64,000 bases of DNA, from assembly GCF_018457165.1 (NCBI RefSeq), contig NZ_JAFMNX010000001.1:682001-746000 (forward strand), written 5' to 3'. This DNA is from Tianweitania aestuarii (GTDB lineage: Bacteria > Pseudomonadota > Alphaproteobacteria > Rhizobiales > Rhizobiaceae). Under the pieces are notes generated by a model that had not been told where the DNA came from, did no database searches, and saw only the letters and a list, made by a program, of their open reading frames with translations. A program made the translations under genes and the position numbers. Positions 10,360 to 19,397 of the stretch are shown one piece after another; position 1 is the stretch's first letter, and every line of letters begins with the position of its first letter.

Positions 10360-10762
10360 GGGAGCTCCCGGTCTTGGACACATTCGTGAAAGCGACTGCT
10401 GGCCTTTAACGCTACACGATATATCAGGAAGCTCAAGTATGTTGGTTATTTTATCGAGTTTTGATCGCTTGGTAAAATCCCGCGTACAACCGCCTATGCG
10501 AAAGTGGCTAATTGGAGCTTTGAAAATGCGGGCAGCCACGCTGTTGGCTAGAATGCGCAAAATAGAGCTTCGCCGAAAAAATTATCACTAAGTCTCCTGT
10601 GGTGCTTGACAGATTTAAGCGATCGTCATCCTCTGCTTTCGCCCTGCACGAAGGCTGCAGGCGTTGACCAGAGACTTCGTTCGCTAGGGCTGTGCCAGTT
10701 CTGGCGAGGGGCGCGCCGTTTGGCAGACTGGTCACAAGGCGGAACAAGGACTTCGACTAATC
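10360..10762. other. 403-base divergent intergenic region
   Basis: This gap separates the polyamine-type ABC operon (minus) from the dimethylformamidase-like gene (plus). No conserved ORF was recognised. It is more AT-rich between about 10420 and 10600 than its surroundings, as expected for back-to-back promoters, but no box could be assigned with confidence. Confidence 0.5.
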
Positions 10763-12427
10763 ATGACCAAGGAACCGTTTCAGTTTCCAGAAATGGGACC
10801 CCACGCCATTCTCCCGCGTACCGTGCGCAAGGGGTATGCGGATGAGCACTTCCTATCCGATTATCGTTTTCAGTTTCCACGGGAAGATCCGAGCCTGCCC
10901 GAGGTCTTCGTGTACACGGAGCGGATGTCGTTTGATCCTGGTGAGACGGTGGAGTTCCACGGCTCGACCAATGCCAGTGAATGGTCGATCCAGATCTATC
11001 GCGACGGCTTCAAGCCGGAGATGGTGCATGAAAGCTTCGGTCTTCCCGGTAGCTTCACGAAGACCTCTGAGACAGCCTATTCGGATGGATGCGACTGGCC
11101 TGTCCTGCATCGCTGGACGATCCCCGCAGATCTCCGATCAGGGTTCTACCGCGTTGTATCGACCTGTATGCGGCCGGGTGGTGAGCGTTTCGTCCAGCAC
11201 CACTTCGTCGTAGTCCGCCCAACCGCTGCCACCAAACGCGGCCGCATTCTCTTCATGCTCGCGACCGGAACATGGACTGCCTACAATGACTGGGGCGGCG
11301 CAAACCATTATTTCGGAACCTGGGGTCCGAACAAGAACGAGGGATCGCCGATCCTCAGTCTGAAGCGTCCTTGGACACGCGGTATGGTCTGGCTGCCCAA
11401 GGGTGCCGCCCGCATCATGACGACACCGATGCCGGACATGAATGATGCACCCCGCTTTCCATCGAAGGAATGGGGCTATTCCGGCGGCTGGGGGCAGTAT
11501 TATGCGGCGGCAGGTTGGGCGCAGTTTGATCGCCACTTTGCAGTCTGGGCCGAGCGCGAAGGCTACGAGTTCGACATCATCACGCAAACCGACCTCCATT
11601 TCCGACCGGAGATCCTGGATGACTACAGCTGCCTCGTGACTGTCGGCCATGACGAATATTGGTCATGGGACATGCGCAAGACGGTGGAAGCCTTTGTTGA
11701 GCGCGGCGGCGGCTTTTCCCGGTTCGGCGGTAACTTCCTTTGGCAGATCCGGCTGGAAGACAATGGCAGTCGGCAACATTGCTGGAAGTTCAAGGCGCCG
11801 ACCATGGATCCCGTCCGCGACGATCCGGAGCGCAAGCACCTTCTGACCGCGTCGTGGGAAAGCGGCGGCGTCAATTGGCCGGGCGCATCCACCGTCGGCG
11901 TCAACGGGTGCCATGGCATGTATGCGAGCTGGGGCGGGTTCGCCCCAAGAGGCTCGCGTGGCTTCACGGTCTATCGCCCGGACCATTGGGCGTTCAATGG
12001 CACCGACCTACGCTACGCCGACATCTTTGGCGCTGAAGCCGGCATCTTCGGCTATGAGGTGGATGGTCTTGATTATACCTTCCACCAAGGCCTGCCCTAT
12101 CCCGTTGCTGCTGACGGAATGCCTGAGGATATCGACATTCTCGCCATGAGCCCCGCCGTCCTGCTCGAACACGAGATCGAAGGCGAGGGCGTTCGCTACT
12201 ATGTTCGCGACAGCGACCTCAACGGCTTGGCTGAACTGGCAGCCGATGACACACCGGTGGCACGCCGCAAGTTCCAGTACGGATCGGGCATGGTGGTCGG
12301 TATGAAGCGCGGCAAGGGCGAAGTGCTCACGGCCGGATCCTGCGAATGGATCATGGGCCTCACCCGCAGCGATCCCTTCACGGAAACGATCACGCGAAAC
12401 GCTCTGGACCGCTTTTCCGGCGCGTAA
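10763..12427 (+). CDS. N,N-dimethylformamidase beta subunit-like protein
   Basis: A 554-residue soluble protein resembling the large subunit of N,N-dimethylformamidase, an amide hydrolase. Visible landmarks are the N-terminal beta-rich part (FVYTERMSFDPGETVEFHGS), the segment ILFMLATGTWTAYNDWGGANHYFG, the central QYYAAAGWAQFDRHFAVWAEREGYEFDIITQ, and VTVGHDEYWSWDMRKTVEAFVERGGGFSRFGGN, which belongs to the glutamine-amidotransferase-like core. No small subunit gene is adjacent. It is transcribed away from a polyamine-type importer, so it may hydrolyse an imported amide; the substrate is inferred only. AAGGA lies about 12 bases before the ATG. Confidence 0.75.
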   Translation: MTKEPFQFPEMGPHAILPRTVRKGYADEHFLSDYRFQFPREDPSLPEVFVYTERMSFDPGETVEFHGSTNASEWSIQIYRDGFKPEMVHESFGLPGSFTKTSETAYSDGCDWPVLHRWTIPADLRSGFYRVVSTCMRPGGERFVQHHFVVVRPTAATKRGRILFMLATGTWTAYNDWGGANHYFGTWGPNKNEGSPILSLKRPWTRGMVWLPKGAARIMTTPMPDMNDAPRFPSKEWGYSGGWGQYYAAAGWAQFDRHFAVWAEREGYEFDIITQTDLHFRPEILDDYSCLVTVGHDEYWSWDMRKTVEAFVERGGGFSRFGGNFLWQIRLEDNGSRQHCWKFKAPTMDPVRDDPERKHLLTASWESGGVNWPGASTVGVNGCHGMYASWGGFAPRGSRGFTVYRPDHWAFNGTDLRYADIFGAEAGIFGYEVDGLDYTFHQGLPYPVAADGMPEDIDILAMSPAVLLEHEIEGEGVRYYVRDSDLNGLAELAADDTPVARRKFQYGSGMVVGMKRGKGEVLTAGSCEWIMGLTRSDPFTETITRNALDRFSGA

Positions 12428-12541
12428 AGACGGCGACGGCTGAAGCACGATCGGCATCAAAGAACACTCGGCGCTGGTGTCACGGCGTTGAGTTGTTCAT
12501 TCTGATCAAGGCCGCCTGAAACGAAGTTGACGTTGGTCAGT

Positions 12542-13708
12542 CTAGCTCAGCCGCTGATTAACCAGGGCGTCCCAGTATCGGATGCCGTGGATGATCGCGT
12601 CATCGTTGAAGTCGTAGGCGGGGTGATGGAGACCTGCGGAATCACCGTTGCCGAGCCATATAAGGGCTCCCGGACGTCTTTCGAGCATGAACGAAAAGTC
12701 TTCTGAGCCCATGGTGCAGGGATAATCACCATCGACATGGTCCTCGCCGGCGATGGTGCGTGCGGCAGCGAGCGCTTCCGTCGTCATCGCGGGGTCGTTG
12801 ATCGTGACGGGATAGCCGGGACGCCAATCGATTTCGGCTTCCAACTCGAATAGCTTGGCCGTGCCGGTGATCATGTCCCGGAACCGCGCTTCAACGGCTT
12901 TGCGGGTCTTGGGATCAACGGTGCGGATCGTGCCGCCGATCTGAACGCTGGCTGGAATGACATTGAGCGCATTGGCCGCGCCGGCTGCCAGATGCGTAAC
13001 GGATACGACCACCGGATCCAGCGGATTGGTGAAGCGCGATGGGATCGACTGCAGCGCGGTTACCAGATGCGCCGTTGCAAGCACCGGGTCCGGCGTTTCA
13101 TGCGGCGAAGCGGCATGACCGCCCCGTCCGCGAAGCGTCAGCATGAAGCGGTCCCCGGCGGCCATCAGGGCTCCGGGGCGTGAAGCAAAGGAGCCGACTG
13201 GTAGGCCGGGCTCGTTATGCATGCCGAACACTTCCTCGATGCCGAAGCGCTCAAGAACGCCTTCCTCGATCATCGCACGCCCGCCAGCACCGCCTTCTTC
13301 CGCCGGCTGGAAGATCAGCACCACAGTGCCCTGGAAATCGCGCGTCTCTGTCAGATGGCGAGCCGTACCCAGCAGCATGGCGGTATGGCCGTCATGACCA
13401 CAGGCATGCATCATGCCGTCGATCTTGGAAGCATGCGGCAGATTGGTTTGCTCGGAGATCGGCAGGGCGTCCATGTCGCACCGCAGCGCGATGGTCTTGC
13501 CTTCGCCACGGCTGCCCTTGATGACGCCGACCACGCCGGATGTCGCAATGCCGGTCACGACCTCATCGCAGCCGAACGCTTTCAGCTTCTCGGCGACGAA
13601 GGCGGCGGTTTTCGGAAGATCGAACAACAGCTCCGGCTGTTGATGAATCTGGCGCCGCCAGACGCGCGCTTCGGCTGCAATATTGCTGAATTGGCCGTGG
13701 TCTGACAT
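12542..13708 (-). CDS. M20 family amidohydrolase (hippurate/N-acyl amino acid hydrolase type)
   Basis: Zinc-type amidohydrolase of 388 residues that removes acyl groups from amino acids. Metal-binding motifs of the M20D subfamily are clear: RCDMDALPISE, MHACGHDGHTAMLLG and FQPAEEGGAGGRAMIEEG, the dimerisation domain segment GRGGHAASPHETPDP, and a C-terminal MGSEDFSFML. ATG 13708 (MSDHGQFS) is chosen because GGGGAT precedes it; the longer frame to 13792 overlaps the upstream spacer. It lies 31 bases after the ABC ATPase gene and is probably the last gene of the decayed Dpp-type operon, so it would have processed the imported N-acyl compound or peptide. Confidence 0.88.
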   Translation of the reverse strand: MSDHGQFSNIAAEARVWRRQIHQQPELLFDLPKTAAFVAEKLKAFGCDEVVTGIATSGVVGVIKGSRGEGKTIALRCDMDALPISEQTNLPHASKIDGMMHACGHDGHTAMLLGTARHLTETRDFQGTVVLIFQPAEEGGAGGRAMIEEGVLERFGIEEVFGMHNEPGLPVGSFASRPGALMAAGDRFMLTLRGRGGHAASPHETPDPVLATAHLVTALQSIPSRFTNPLDPVVVSVTHLAAGAANALNVIPASVQIGGTIRTVDPKTRKAVEARFRDMITGTAKLFELEAEIDWRPGYPVTINDPAMTTEALAAARTIAGEDHVDGDYPCTMGSEDFSFMLERRPGALIWLGNGDSAGLHHPAYDFNDDAIIHGIRYWDALVNQRLS

Positions 13709-13739
13709 TGCAATATCCCCGTTTTGTGCTGCGACTTGT

Positions 13740-14546
13740 CTATTCCACGCGGCGAAACGGCGAAAGATCCGGGTCGGGATCAGGCATCGCATTCAACAGC
13801 ATGCGTGTGTAGTCGTCCTTCGGATGGTCGAAGATGTCGTCCACCGGACCCTGCTCGACAAGCTTGCCGCGATAGATCACGGCCACCTCATCGCAGACAT
13901 AGCGGATCACGCCGAGATCGTGGCTGATGAAGAAGTAGGTCAGGCCGAGCTCGTCCTGAAGGCGGTGCAGCAGGTTCAAAACTTCGGCTTGAACAGACAC
14001 GTCGAGCGCCGAAGTCGGTTCATCGAGGATCAGGAACTCCGGCTTCACCGCTAGTGCACGCGCAATTCCGATGCGCTGTCGCTGGCCGCCGGAAAACTCG
14101 TGCGGATAGCGAAACAGGTGCTCGCGGCTCAAACCAACTTGCAGGAGAAGCTCCTCCACCCGCTCGGTACGCTGGCGCGAACTCATAGGCACGGTTTCGC
14201 GATGGATGATCAGCGGCTCGGAAATGATGTCGTGGATCGTTATGCGCGGATTGAGCGAGGCATAAGGATCCTGGAACACGATCTGCAGCCGCGCGCGAAC
14301 ACGACGCATCTCAGCCTTCGACAAAGCGTGAATATCCTTGCCTTCAAAGCGGATCGTGCCGGAGGTCAGGCTTTCCAGGCGAAGGATGCACTTGGTCAGG
14401 GTCGTCTTGCCCGAACCGGATTCGCCAACGAGGCCGAAGCTGCTGCCCTTCTTCACCGACAGGGAGACATCGTCGAGGGCGGTGAAGCCTTCACCCTTTC
14501 GCGACGTACCGAAGATCTTGGTGACGTTCTTGATCTCAAGGCTCAT
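13740..14546 (-). CDS. Dpp/Opp-type ABC transporter ATP-binding protein (DppF family)
   Basis: ATPase of 268 residues. Walker A GESGSGKTT, signature [15 protein letters not shown], Walker B FLILDEPTSALD, H-loop ISHDLGVIRYV. It stops at DPDLSPFRRVE and lacks the cysteine-bearing HPY tail found in the first Dpp system of this window. The ATG overlaps the stop of the companion ATPase (ATGA). The operon it belongs to has lost a working permease, so the gene may be under relaxed selection although its own frame is intact. Confidence 0.9.
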   Translation of the reverse strand: MSLEIKNVTKIFGTSRKGEGFTALDDVSLSVKKGSSFGLVGESGSGKTTLTKCILRLESLTSGTIRFEGKDIHALSKAEMRRVRARLQIVFQDPYASLNPRITIHDIISEPLIIHRETVPMSSRQRTERVEELLLQVGLSREHLFRYPHEFSGGQRQRIGIARALAVKPEFLILDEPTSALDVSVQAEVLNLLHRLQDELGLTYFFISHDLGVIRYVCDEVAVIYRGKLVEQGPVDDIFDHPKDDYTRMLLNAMPDPDPDLSPFRRVE

Positions 14547-15430
14547 GCGAAAGCCTCCGGTGACAGGCCACTTAGGCCACGCAACTCGCCGCGCTTGGTG
14601 TGAACGGTAGGAACGGAGTCGAGCAAGGCCTGCGTGTAAACGTGGCTTGGATGCTTGAGGACTTCGCGCACGGGGCCCGACTCAAGGATCCGGCCGCGAT
14701 ACATCACGGCCACATGGCTGCAGATCTGCGCGACAACGCCGAGATTGTGGGTGATCAGCAGAACGCCGATGTTCCGCTCCGCCACGAGATCATGGATCAG
14801 GCGCAAAATTTGGGCCTGAACGGAAACGTCCAATGCGGTGGTAGGCTCGTCGGCGATGAGAAGATCCGGCTTGCCGATCATCGCCATGGCAATCAGCACC
14901 CGCTGGCGCATGCCGCCGGAGAACTGATGCGGATAATCGTCGATGCGGGTGGCGGCATCGGGAATGCCGACCTTGTCCAGCATCTCGATGGCTGTCTTGC
15001 GCGCCGCCTTCTTCATCGCACTGCGCGAAGCGCCTTTGCTCAGTCCGAGGATCGAGGGATCGTCATGACCGGCATGGAGCGCGACATCCACCAGCTGCGT
15101 GCCGATGCGGAATACCGGATTGAGGTTGGTGGTGGGATCCTGAAAGATCATCCCGATATGGCGGCCGCGCAGCGCGCGCATGTCACGGTCGGATGCCTTG
15201 AGCAGATCCTTGCCGCCAAAGTCGATGTTGCCGGCCAGATAACGACCGGGCGGGGAGGGGATCAGGCGCGATACGGATAAACCGGTGAGGGATTTGCCCG
15301 ATCCCGTTTCGCCAACCATCCCCCAGATCTCGCCACGTTCAATCTTCAGATCGATGCCATGCAGGATCTGCGTTTCGCCCTCATAGGAGCGCATGGCGAG
15401 TTGCAGGTTCTGGATATCAAGAAGAGCCAT
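14543..15430 (-). CDS. Dpp/Opp-type ABC transporter ATP-binding protein (DppD family)
   Basis: ATPase of 295 residues. Walker A GETGSGKS, signature [15 protein letters not shown], Walker [14 protein letters not shown]-loop [10 protein letters not shown]. It ends at [11 protein letters not shown], short of the usual GCxFxPRC tail of DppD proteins. ATG 15430 ([10 protein letters not shown]) gives the family N-terminus; the longer open frame to 15595 only antisense-reads the end of the permease gene. The DppC gene stop is 11 bases upstream. Confidence 0.9.
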   Translation of the reverse strand: MALLDIQNLQLAMRSYEGETQILHGIDLKIERGEIWGMVGETGSGKSLTGLSVSRLIPSPPGRYLAGNIDFGGKDLLKASDRDMRALRGRHIGMIFQDPTTNLNPVFRIGTQLVDVALHAGHDDPSILGLSKGASRSAMKKAARKTAIEMLDKVGIPDAATRIDDYPHQFSGGMRQRVLIAMAMIGKPDLLIADEPTTALDVSVQAQILRLIHDLVAERNIGVLLITHNLGVVAQICSHVAVMYRGRILESGPVREVLKHPSHVYTQALLDSVPTVHTKRGELRGLSGLSPEAFA

Positions 15431-15441
15431 GCCGCCGTCCC

Positions 15442-16341
15442 TTAACGCCTTGCCTTGGGGTCGAGCACGTCGCGCAAGCCATCGCCCAGGAGGTTGAAGG
15501 CGAGTACGGCCAGGAAGATCGCGGTGCCCGGTGCAACGGCGGTCCACCAGTAATCCGGCATATAGGAGCGCGCGCCTGACAGAAGCGTGCCCCATTCCGG
15601 CGTGGGTGGCTTGACGCCGATGCCCACGAAGCCGAGCGAGGCAACCGTCAGGATTGCAAAGCCCATGTCGAGCGAGGCTTTCACCACGATCGGCGACATG
15701 ATGTTAGGCAGGATATGACGGCACAGGATGCGCGTGGCATTGGCACCAAGCGCTCGAGCTGCCACCATGAACTGTTCTTCCTTCTTGCCGATGACTTCGC
15801 CACGCACCAGCCGCGCATAGGCCGGCCACCAGGTGATCGCGATGGCGATGATCATGTTGAACACGCCCGTTCCCAGGGCTGCAGCCACGGCCATTGCAAG
15901 AATGAGGCTGGGGATCGTCAAAAGCAGGTCGGGCAGCCGCATCAGGATCTCATCAAGCCAGCCGCCGAAATAGCCGGCGATCGCTCCTACCGTGGTGCCG
16001 ACCACGATGGCGATGAAGACCACAGCCATGCCGGAGAAGAGCGAAATGCGCGAGCCGACCAGAACGAGCGAGAAGATGTCTTGCCCAAGCTCGTTGGTCC
16101 CGAACCAGGCGCTGGCAGAAGGCGGTTGAAACCGGGCGGCCGTGTTGGTGACACCCTGGAGGTGTTCGGGATGCGGGACGATATAAGGCGAAAGCAGCGC
16201 CACCAGGATCAGCAGCAGCACGATCGCCAAGCCGACGACCGACAGCCAGCTCTGGCGGAAACGGTAAAAGGCGCGGCCCCAGTTTTCCATGCGCGCCGAC
16301 TGCGGGCGTGCCTGCACAGTTGCTGTCTCGGTCGTCGTCAT
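15442..16341 (-). CDS. Dpp/Opp-type ABC transporter permease (DppC family)
   Basis: Permease of 299 residues. An N-terminal cytoplasmic arm of about 30 residues is followed by helix WLSVVGLAIVLLLILVALLS, the DppC motif WFGTNELGQDIFSLVLVGSR and the EAA-like loop EEQFMVAARALGANATRILC. Its frame is intact. Its ATG overlaps the stop of the broken DppB gene (GCATGACG), so in the ancestral operon it was translationally coupled to DppB. Confidence 0.92.
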   Translation of the reverse strand: MTTTETATVQARPQSARMENWGRAFYRFRQSWLSVVGLAIVLLLILVALLSPYIVPHPEHLQGVTNTAARFQPPSASAWFGTNELGQDIFSLVLVGSRISLFSGMAVVFIAIVVGTTVGAIAGYFGGWLDEILMRLPDLLLTIPSLILAMAVAAALGTGVFNMIIAIAITWWPAYARLVRGEVIGKKEEQFMVAARALGANATRILCRHILPNIMSPIVVKASLDMGFAILTVASLGFVGIGVKPPTPEWGTLLSGARSYMPDYWWTAVAPGTAIFLAVLAFNLLGDGLRDVLDPKARR

Positions 16342-16706
16342 GCGTAACGTACCTTCGGATTGAAGACGCCGTAGAGCAGATCAACGACGAGCATCGTGAG
16401 CAGGTAGATGATCGCGATCACCAGCGTGACGCCGATCACCGGCATGAAGTCCTATGTGAGGATGGCCTAGGTCGCGTAATGGCCGAGGCCTGGCCAGTCG
16501 AACACGGTTTCAACAAGGACTGTGCCACCAAGCAGCCACGACACGTAAAGGCCGATGACAATAAGGTCGACGTCATCGCGTTCTTCAGCACATATTTGAA
16601 CAGGATCAGGCGGTTCGACAGGCCGAGCGCATGCTCGGTCATGAAGTAGTCCTGCTGCAGCACTTCGATCGTGGACGCGCGCATCATGCGGTCGGTGGCC
16701 ATACCG
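16338..16706 (-). pseudogene. Decayed DppB-type permease: 5' deletion, frameshift and two nonsense codons
   Basis: Only the C-terminal part of a DppB permease remains. On the minus strand the frame reads TDRMMRASTIEVLQQDYF and on through FKYVLKNAMTSTL, then shifts by one base near 16556-16572 into IVIGLYVSWLLGGTVLVE, which continues to LLYGVFNPKVRYA and a TGA at 16340-16338. Two in-frame TAG codons (16469-16467 and 16454-16452) fall where the family has glutamine codons (TQAILTQDF pattern), consistent with C-to-T changes. Everything upstream of about 16706, including roughly the first half of the permease and any binding-protein gene, is missing and replaced by an IclR remnant. Confidence 0.9.
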
Positions 16707-17155
16707 GCTACATCACCGTGTTCGACGGTCAGCAGATGTGCGTGCTGCGGATGGTGCGCGGCTCGAGCCCGATCGCCATCGCCACCACACCCGGCTATCG
16801 CGCCTGGCCACATGCCACGTCCAATGGTCGTGCCATGCTGGCTTTGCTGAGCGAGGAGGAGTGGCGGCTACGGGTGCCGGACGAACTGCCGGTCTTCTCG
16901 AAATCCACACCGGCAACCCATGGAGAACTGAAAGAGCGCGTCGAGCAGATCCGCCAAACCGGCCGATCCTCGTCGGTGGACGATTCCTATGAAGGCGTGT
17001 CGTCCCAAGGTATCGCCTTGCGGGATCCCGACAGCCACGAGGTCATCGGCGTTGCGATCTCCTATCCTTCAGCACTTTCAACCCCAGAGCTGAAGACCCG
17101 CATTGCGGCACTTCTCGATGACATGAAGAAGGATCTTTCACGTCATATCTCCTGA
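16697..17155 (+). pseudogene. IclR-family regulator remnant (effector-binding domain only)
   Basis: The plus-strand frame from about 16697 to 17155 reads as the C-terminal ligand-binding domain of an IclR regulator: TGYITVFDGQQMCVLRMVRG, then PGYRAWPHATSNGRAMLALL, the latter being the well-known tsatGkalLA region, and a closing VAISYPSALSTPELKTRIAALL. The DNA-binding N-terminus is absent: upstream bases belong to the broken permease on the other strand. An ATG at 16631 would give a 174-residue ORF whose first 22 residues or so are antisense to the permease, so this is not a sensible start. The boundary is approximate. Confidence 0.82.
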
Positions 17156-17201
17156 GCAGGCTCGGGTAGATCCCGAGAGTGACCTGAGCCTCACCACCTA
17201 G

Positions 17202-18581
17202 TCAGATAGGCAACACCTTGCCGGGATTGAGGATGTTGTTGGGGTCGAGGGTGGATTTCAGCGCGCGCATCACGGCCACTTCAGCGGCTGATCGTGAATG
17301 ATGGAGATAGTCGCGCTTGGCCAAACCGACACCGTGCTCGGCAGATATCGATCCGCCATGCTTGGCGATGATCTGGTAGATCACATCCTTGACCGTCTTC
17401 GTCCGGTCGATCCTTGGCACACCTGTCGTCACATGCAGGTTGCCATCGCCCATATGGCCGATGACGTGCAATCCGAGATTGTCCGGCACCTTGTCCTTCA
17501 AGACCTGCGTTGCATCCTCGGCAAAAGCTTCCATGCGTGAGACGGGAAGCGAGACGTCGAAGTCGACCATATTGGTGAACAACGCTATTTCAGCCTCGAA
17601 GTCTTCGCGGATCTTCCAGAGCTCCAGACGTTGCTGCGAGGATTGCGCGATCACGGCATCGGCAACGTCTCCAGCTTCGAGTGCCGCGGCGATGCAGGCT
17701 TCGAACATAGACGCATCCGCGTCTTGATCGAAGCCTTCGGCCTCACAGATCACGTAGAAGGGGTGTTCTAGCCCCAGCGGTGCGCTGTCGGCGAAAACGG
17801 CGCGGGTGTTGAACGCGAAGAATTCGTTCCACATGATCTCGAACGATGACAGCGTGCCCCGCAGGTCGCGTCGCATGCGATTGAGCATTCGGGCAACGGC
17901 GTTGAAGCTGTCGAAGGCAATCAAGGCCGTATTCGTTGTTGATGGCGCGGGATGCAGACGCAGCACTGCTTTCGTAATGACTCCGAGCGTGCCCTCGGAG
18001 CCGATGAACAACTGCTTCAGATCATAACCCGTATTGTCCTTGGGATAGGACACGAGATGGCTGAGCACGGTCCCATCAGCGAGAACGCATTCCAGTCCAA
18101 GAACCTGATCGCGCGCGACACCATAGCGAAGCGCTTGAAACCCGCCCGCATTCGTCGACAGTGCGCCGCCGAGATGGGCGCTTCCACGTGCGCCGTAATC
18201 CAGACCAAAGCGCAGATCGACCCGCCGACATTCGTTTTGAATGGACTCGATCACCGCGCCGGATTGCGCCTCGACTGACAAGTTGTCGGTGTCCGGCGCT
18301 TCGATCGTATTGAGACGGTCGAGCGACACAAGGATGGTGTCCTTGTTGGAGCGCGTTCCGTGCACCAGGTTGGTGCGGCCACCTTCAACGATCACAGCTT
18401 GCCGGTCACGATCGCACTGCGAAAGGATGGCCGCGATTTCCTCGACATTGCCGGGCCTCACCAACCCCAGAGCAATGGTCGGATCGTTGTTCCAGAAGTC
18501 CTGTGGTCTTTCGGCGAGTTCTTCGCCGGGCACGGTGTATTTCGCGCCGACGATCGCTTTGAGAGCGTCAAAAGTCGTCAT
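17202..18581 (-). CDS. FAD-binding oxidoreductase (D-2-hydroxyacid dehydrogenase, GlcD/D2HGDH-like)
   Basis: Flavoprotein of 459 residues of the FAD-linked oxidase C family, which oxidises D-2-hydroxy acids such as D-lactate, D-2-hydroxyglutarate or glycolate. The PCMH-type FAD domain shows VIVEGGRTNLVHGT, GSAHLGGALSTNAGGFQALRYG and LFIGSEGTLGVITKAVLRLHP. The C-terminal domain has the typical HVIGHMGDGNLHV and the end SAEHGVGLAKRDYL followed by MRALKSTLDPNNILNPGKVLP. It is separated by six bases from the aldolase gene and forms the end of a six-gene operon with an amino acid type ABC importer. Confidence 0.9.
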   Translation of the reverse strand: MTTFDALKAIVGAKYTVPGEELAERPQDFWNNDPTIALGLVRPGNVEEIAAILSQCDRDRQAVIVEGGRTNLVHGTRSNKDTILVSLDRLNTIEAPDTDNLSVEAQSGAVIESIQNECRRVDLRFGLDYGARGSAHLGGALSTNAGGFQALRYGVARDQVLGLECVLADGTVLSHLVSYPKDNTGYDLKQLFIGSEGTLGVITKAVLRLHPAPSTTNTALIAFDSFNAVARMLNRMRRDLRGTLSSFEIMWNEFFAFNTRAVFADSAPLGLEHPFYVICEAEGFDQDADASMFEACIAAALEAGDVADAVIAQSSQQRLELWKIREDFEAEIALFTNMVDFDVSLPVSRMEAFAEDATQVLKDKVPDNLGLHVIGHMGDGNLHVTTGVPRIDRTKTVKDVIYQIIAKHGGSISAEHGVGLAKRDYLHHSRSAAEVAVMRALKSTLDPNNILNPGKVLPI

Positions 18582-18587
18582 GTCGCC

Positions 18588-19397
18588 TTAAGCCTTGCAG
18601 AAGCAGGAGAGATCCGAGACGAGCGCGCGCCCGGCTTTTTGAATGAAGTCCACGTCCGAGCCGATCGTGAAGAACGAGAAGCCGAGGTCACGCAGTTGCG
18701 GGATGTGATCGACCTCGCCGACATCGATGGCGGCAATCTTCCCGTTCTCCCGTGCCGCCTTGGCTACCCGCGCACAAGCCTCGAGCAGCGGACCCTTCAT
18801 CTCACCGAGAGGCGCACCCAGAGAGCTCGCAAGATCAGCCGGTCCTACATAAAGGATGTCAATGCCCTCAACCGCAGCAATGGCTTCAACGGCATCAAGG
18901 CCCTTCACGCTTTCGAGCTGCACGATCACCGTGGTCGCATCGTTGGCGTTTGCGAGGTAGTCGCCGAAGTGGTCGTAATATCCGGATGCGCGCCATGGAC
19001 CGATGCCACGCTTGCCGAGCGGTGCGTATTTGCATGCCGCTACGATGGCGCACGCTTCTTCGGCGCTTTCCACCATGGGGACCATGACACCGGCGGCTCC
19101 GGCATCAAGCGCGGACTTGATCTCGGCCGAGGCCTGTGACCGGGGCCGGAAGATGACAGGTTTGCCTCGAAGATCCGCAGCCGGCAGCAAGGTGCTAAGT
19201 GCGCTGACCTCGATTGCGGAATGCTCCGCATCCATCAGAAGAAAGTCGACATCCAGGCGCGCCATCACTTCCACGATCGTGGGATGAGGGATGCTCAGCC
19301 ACGCGCCGAACACAGGTGCTTGACCAAGGAGCCTGTCCCGGAAGTCTTTGCCGAACTGGAGAACCATTCTTGAACTCGTTTCTTTGCCTGCGTTCAT
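18588..19397 (-). CDS. HpcH/HpaI aldolase family protein
   Basis: Class II pyruvate aldolase of 269 residues. Diagnostic segments are GAWLSIPHPTIVEVMARLDVD, FLLMDAEHSAIEV (the metal-binding E/H region), ALDAGAAGVMVPMVESAEEA, and GIDILYVGPADLASSLG. Relatives cleave 2-keto-3-deoxy acids to pyruvate plus an aldehyde. The stop codon of this gene is followed six bases later by the dehydrogenase gene, and its ATG overlaps the permease stop (ATGA). Together with the transporter it suggests uptake and cleavage of a hydroxylated keto acid or a precursor; the substrate is not identifiable here. Confidence 0.9.
   Translation of the reverse strand: MNAGKETSSRMVLQFGKDFRDRLLGQAPVFGAWLSIPHPTIVEVMARLDVDFLLMDAEHSAIEVSALSTLLPAADLRGKPVIFRPRSQASAEIKSALDAGAAGVMVPMVESAEEACAIVAACKYAPLGKRGIGPWRASGYYDHFGDYLANANDATTVIVQLESVKGLDAVEAIAAVEGIDILYVGPADLASSLGAPLGEMKGPLLEACARVAKAARENGKIAAIDVGEVDHIPQLRDLGFSFFTIGSDVDFIQKAGRALVSDLSCFCKA

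Noticed and set aside
16631-17155. IclR fragment as an intact 174-residue gene starting at ATG 16631
   Set aside because: The first 22 residues or so come from the antisense of the broken permease; the DNA-binding domain is absent.
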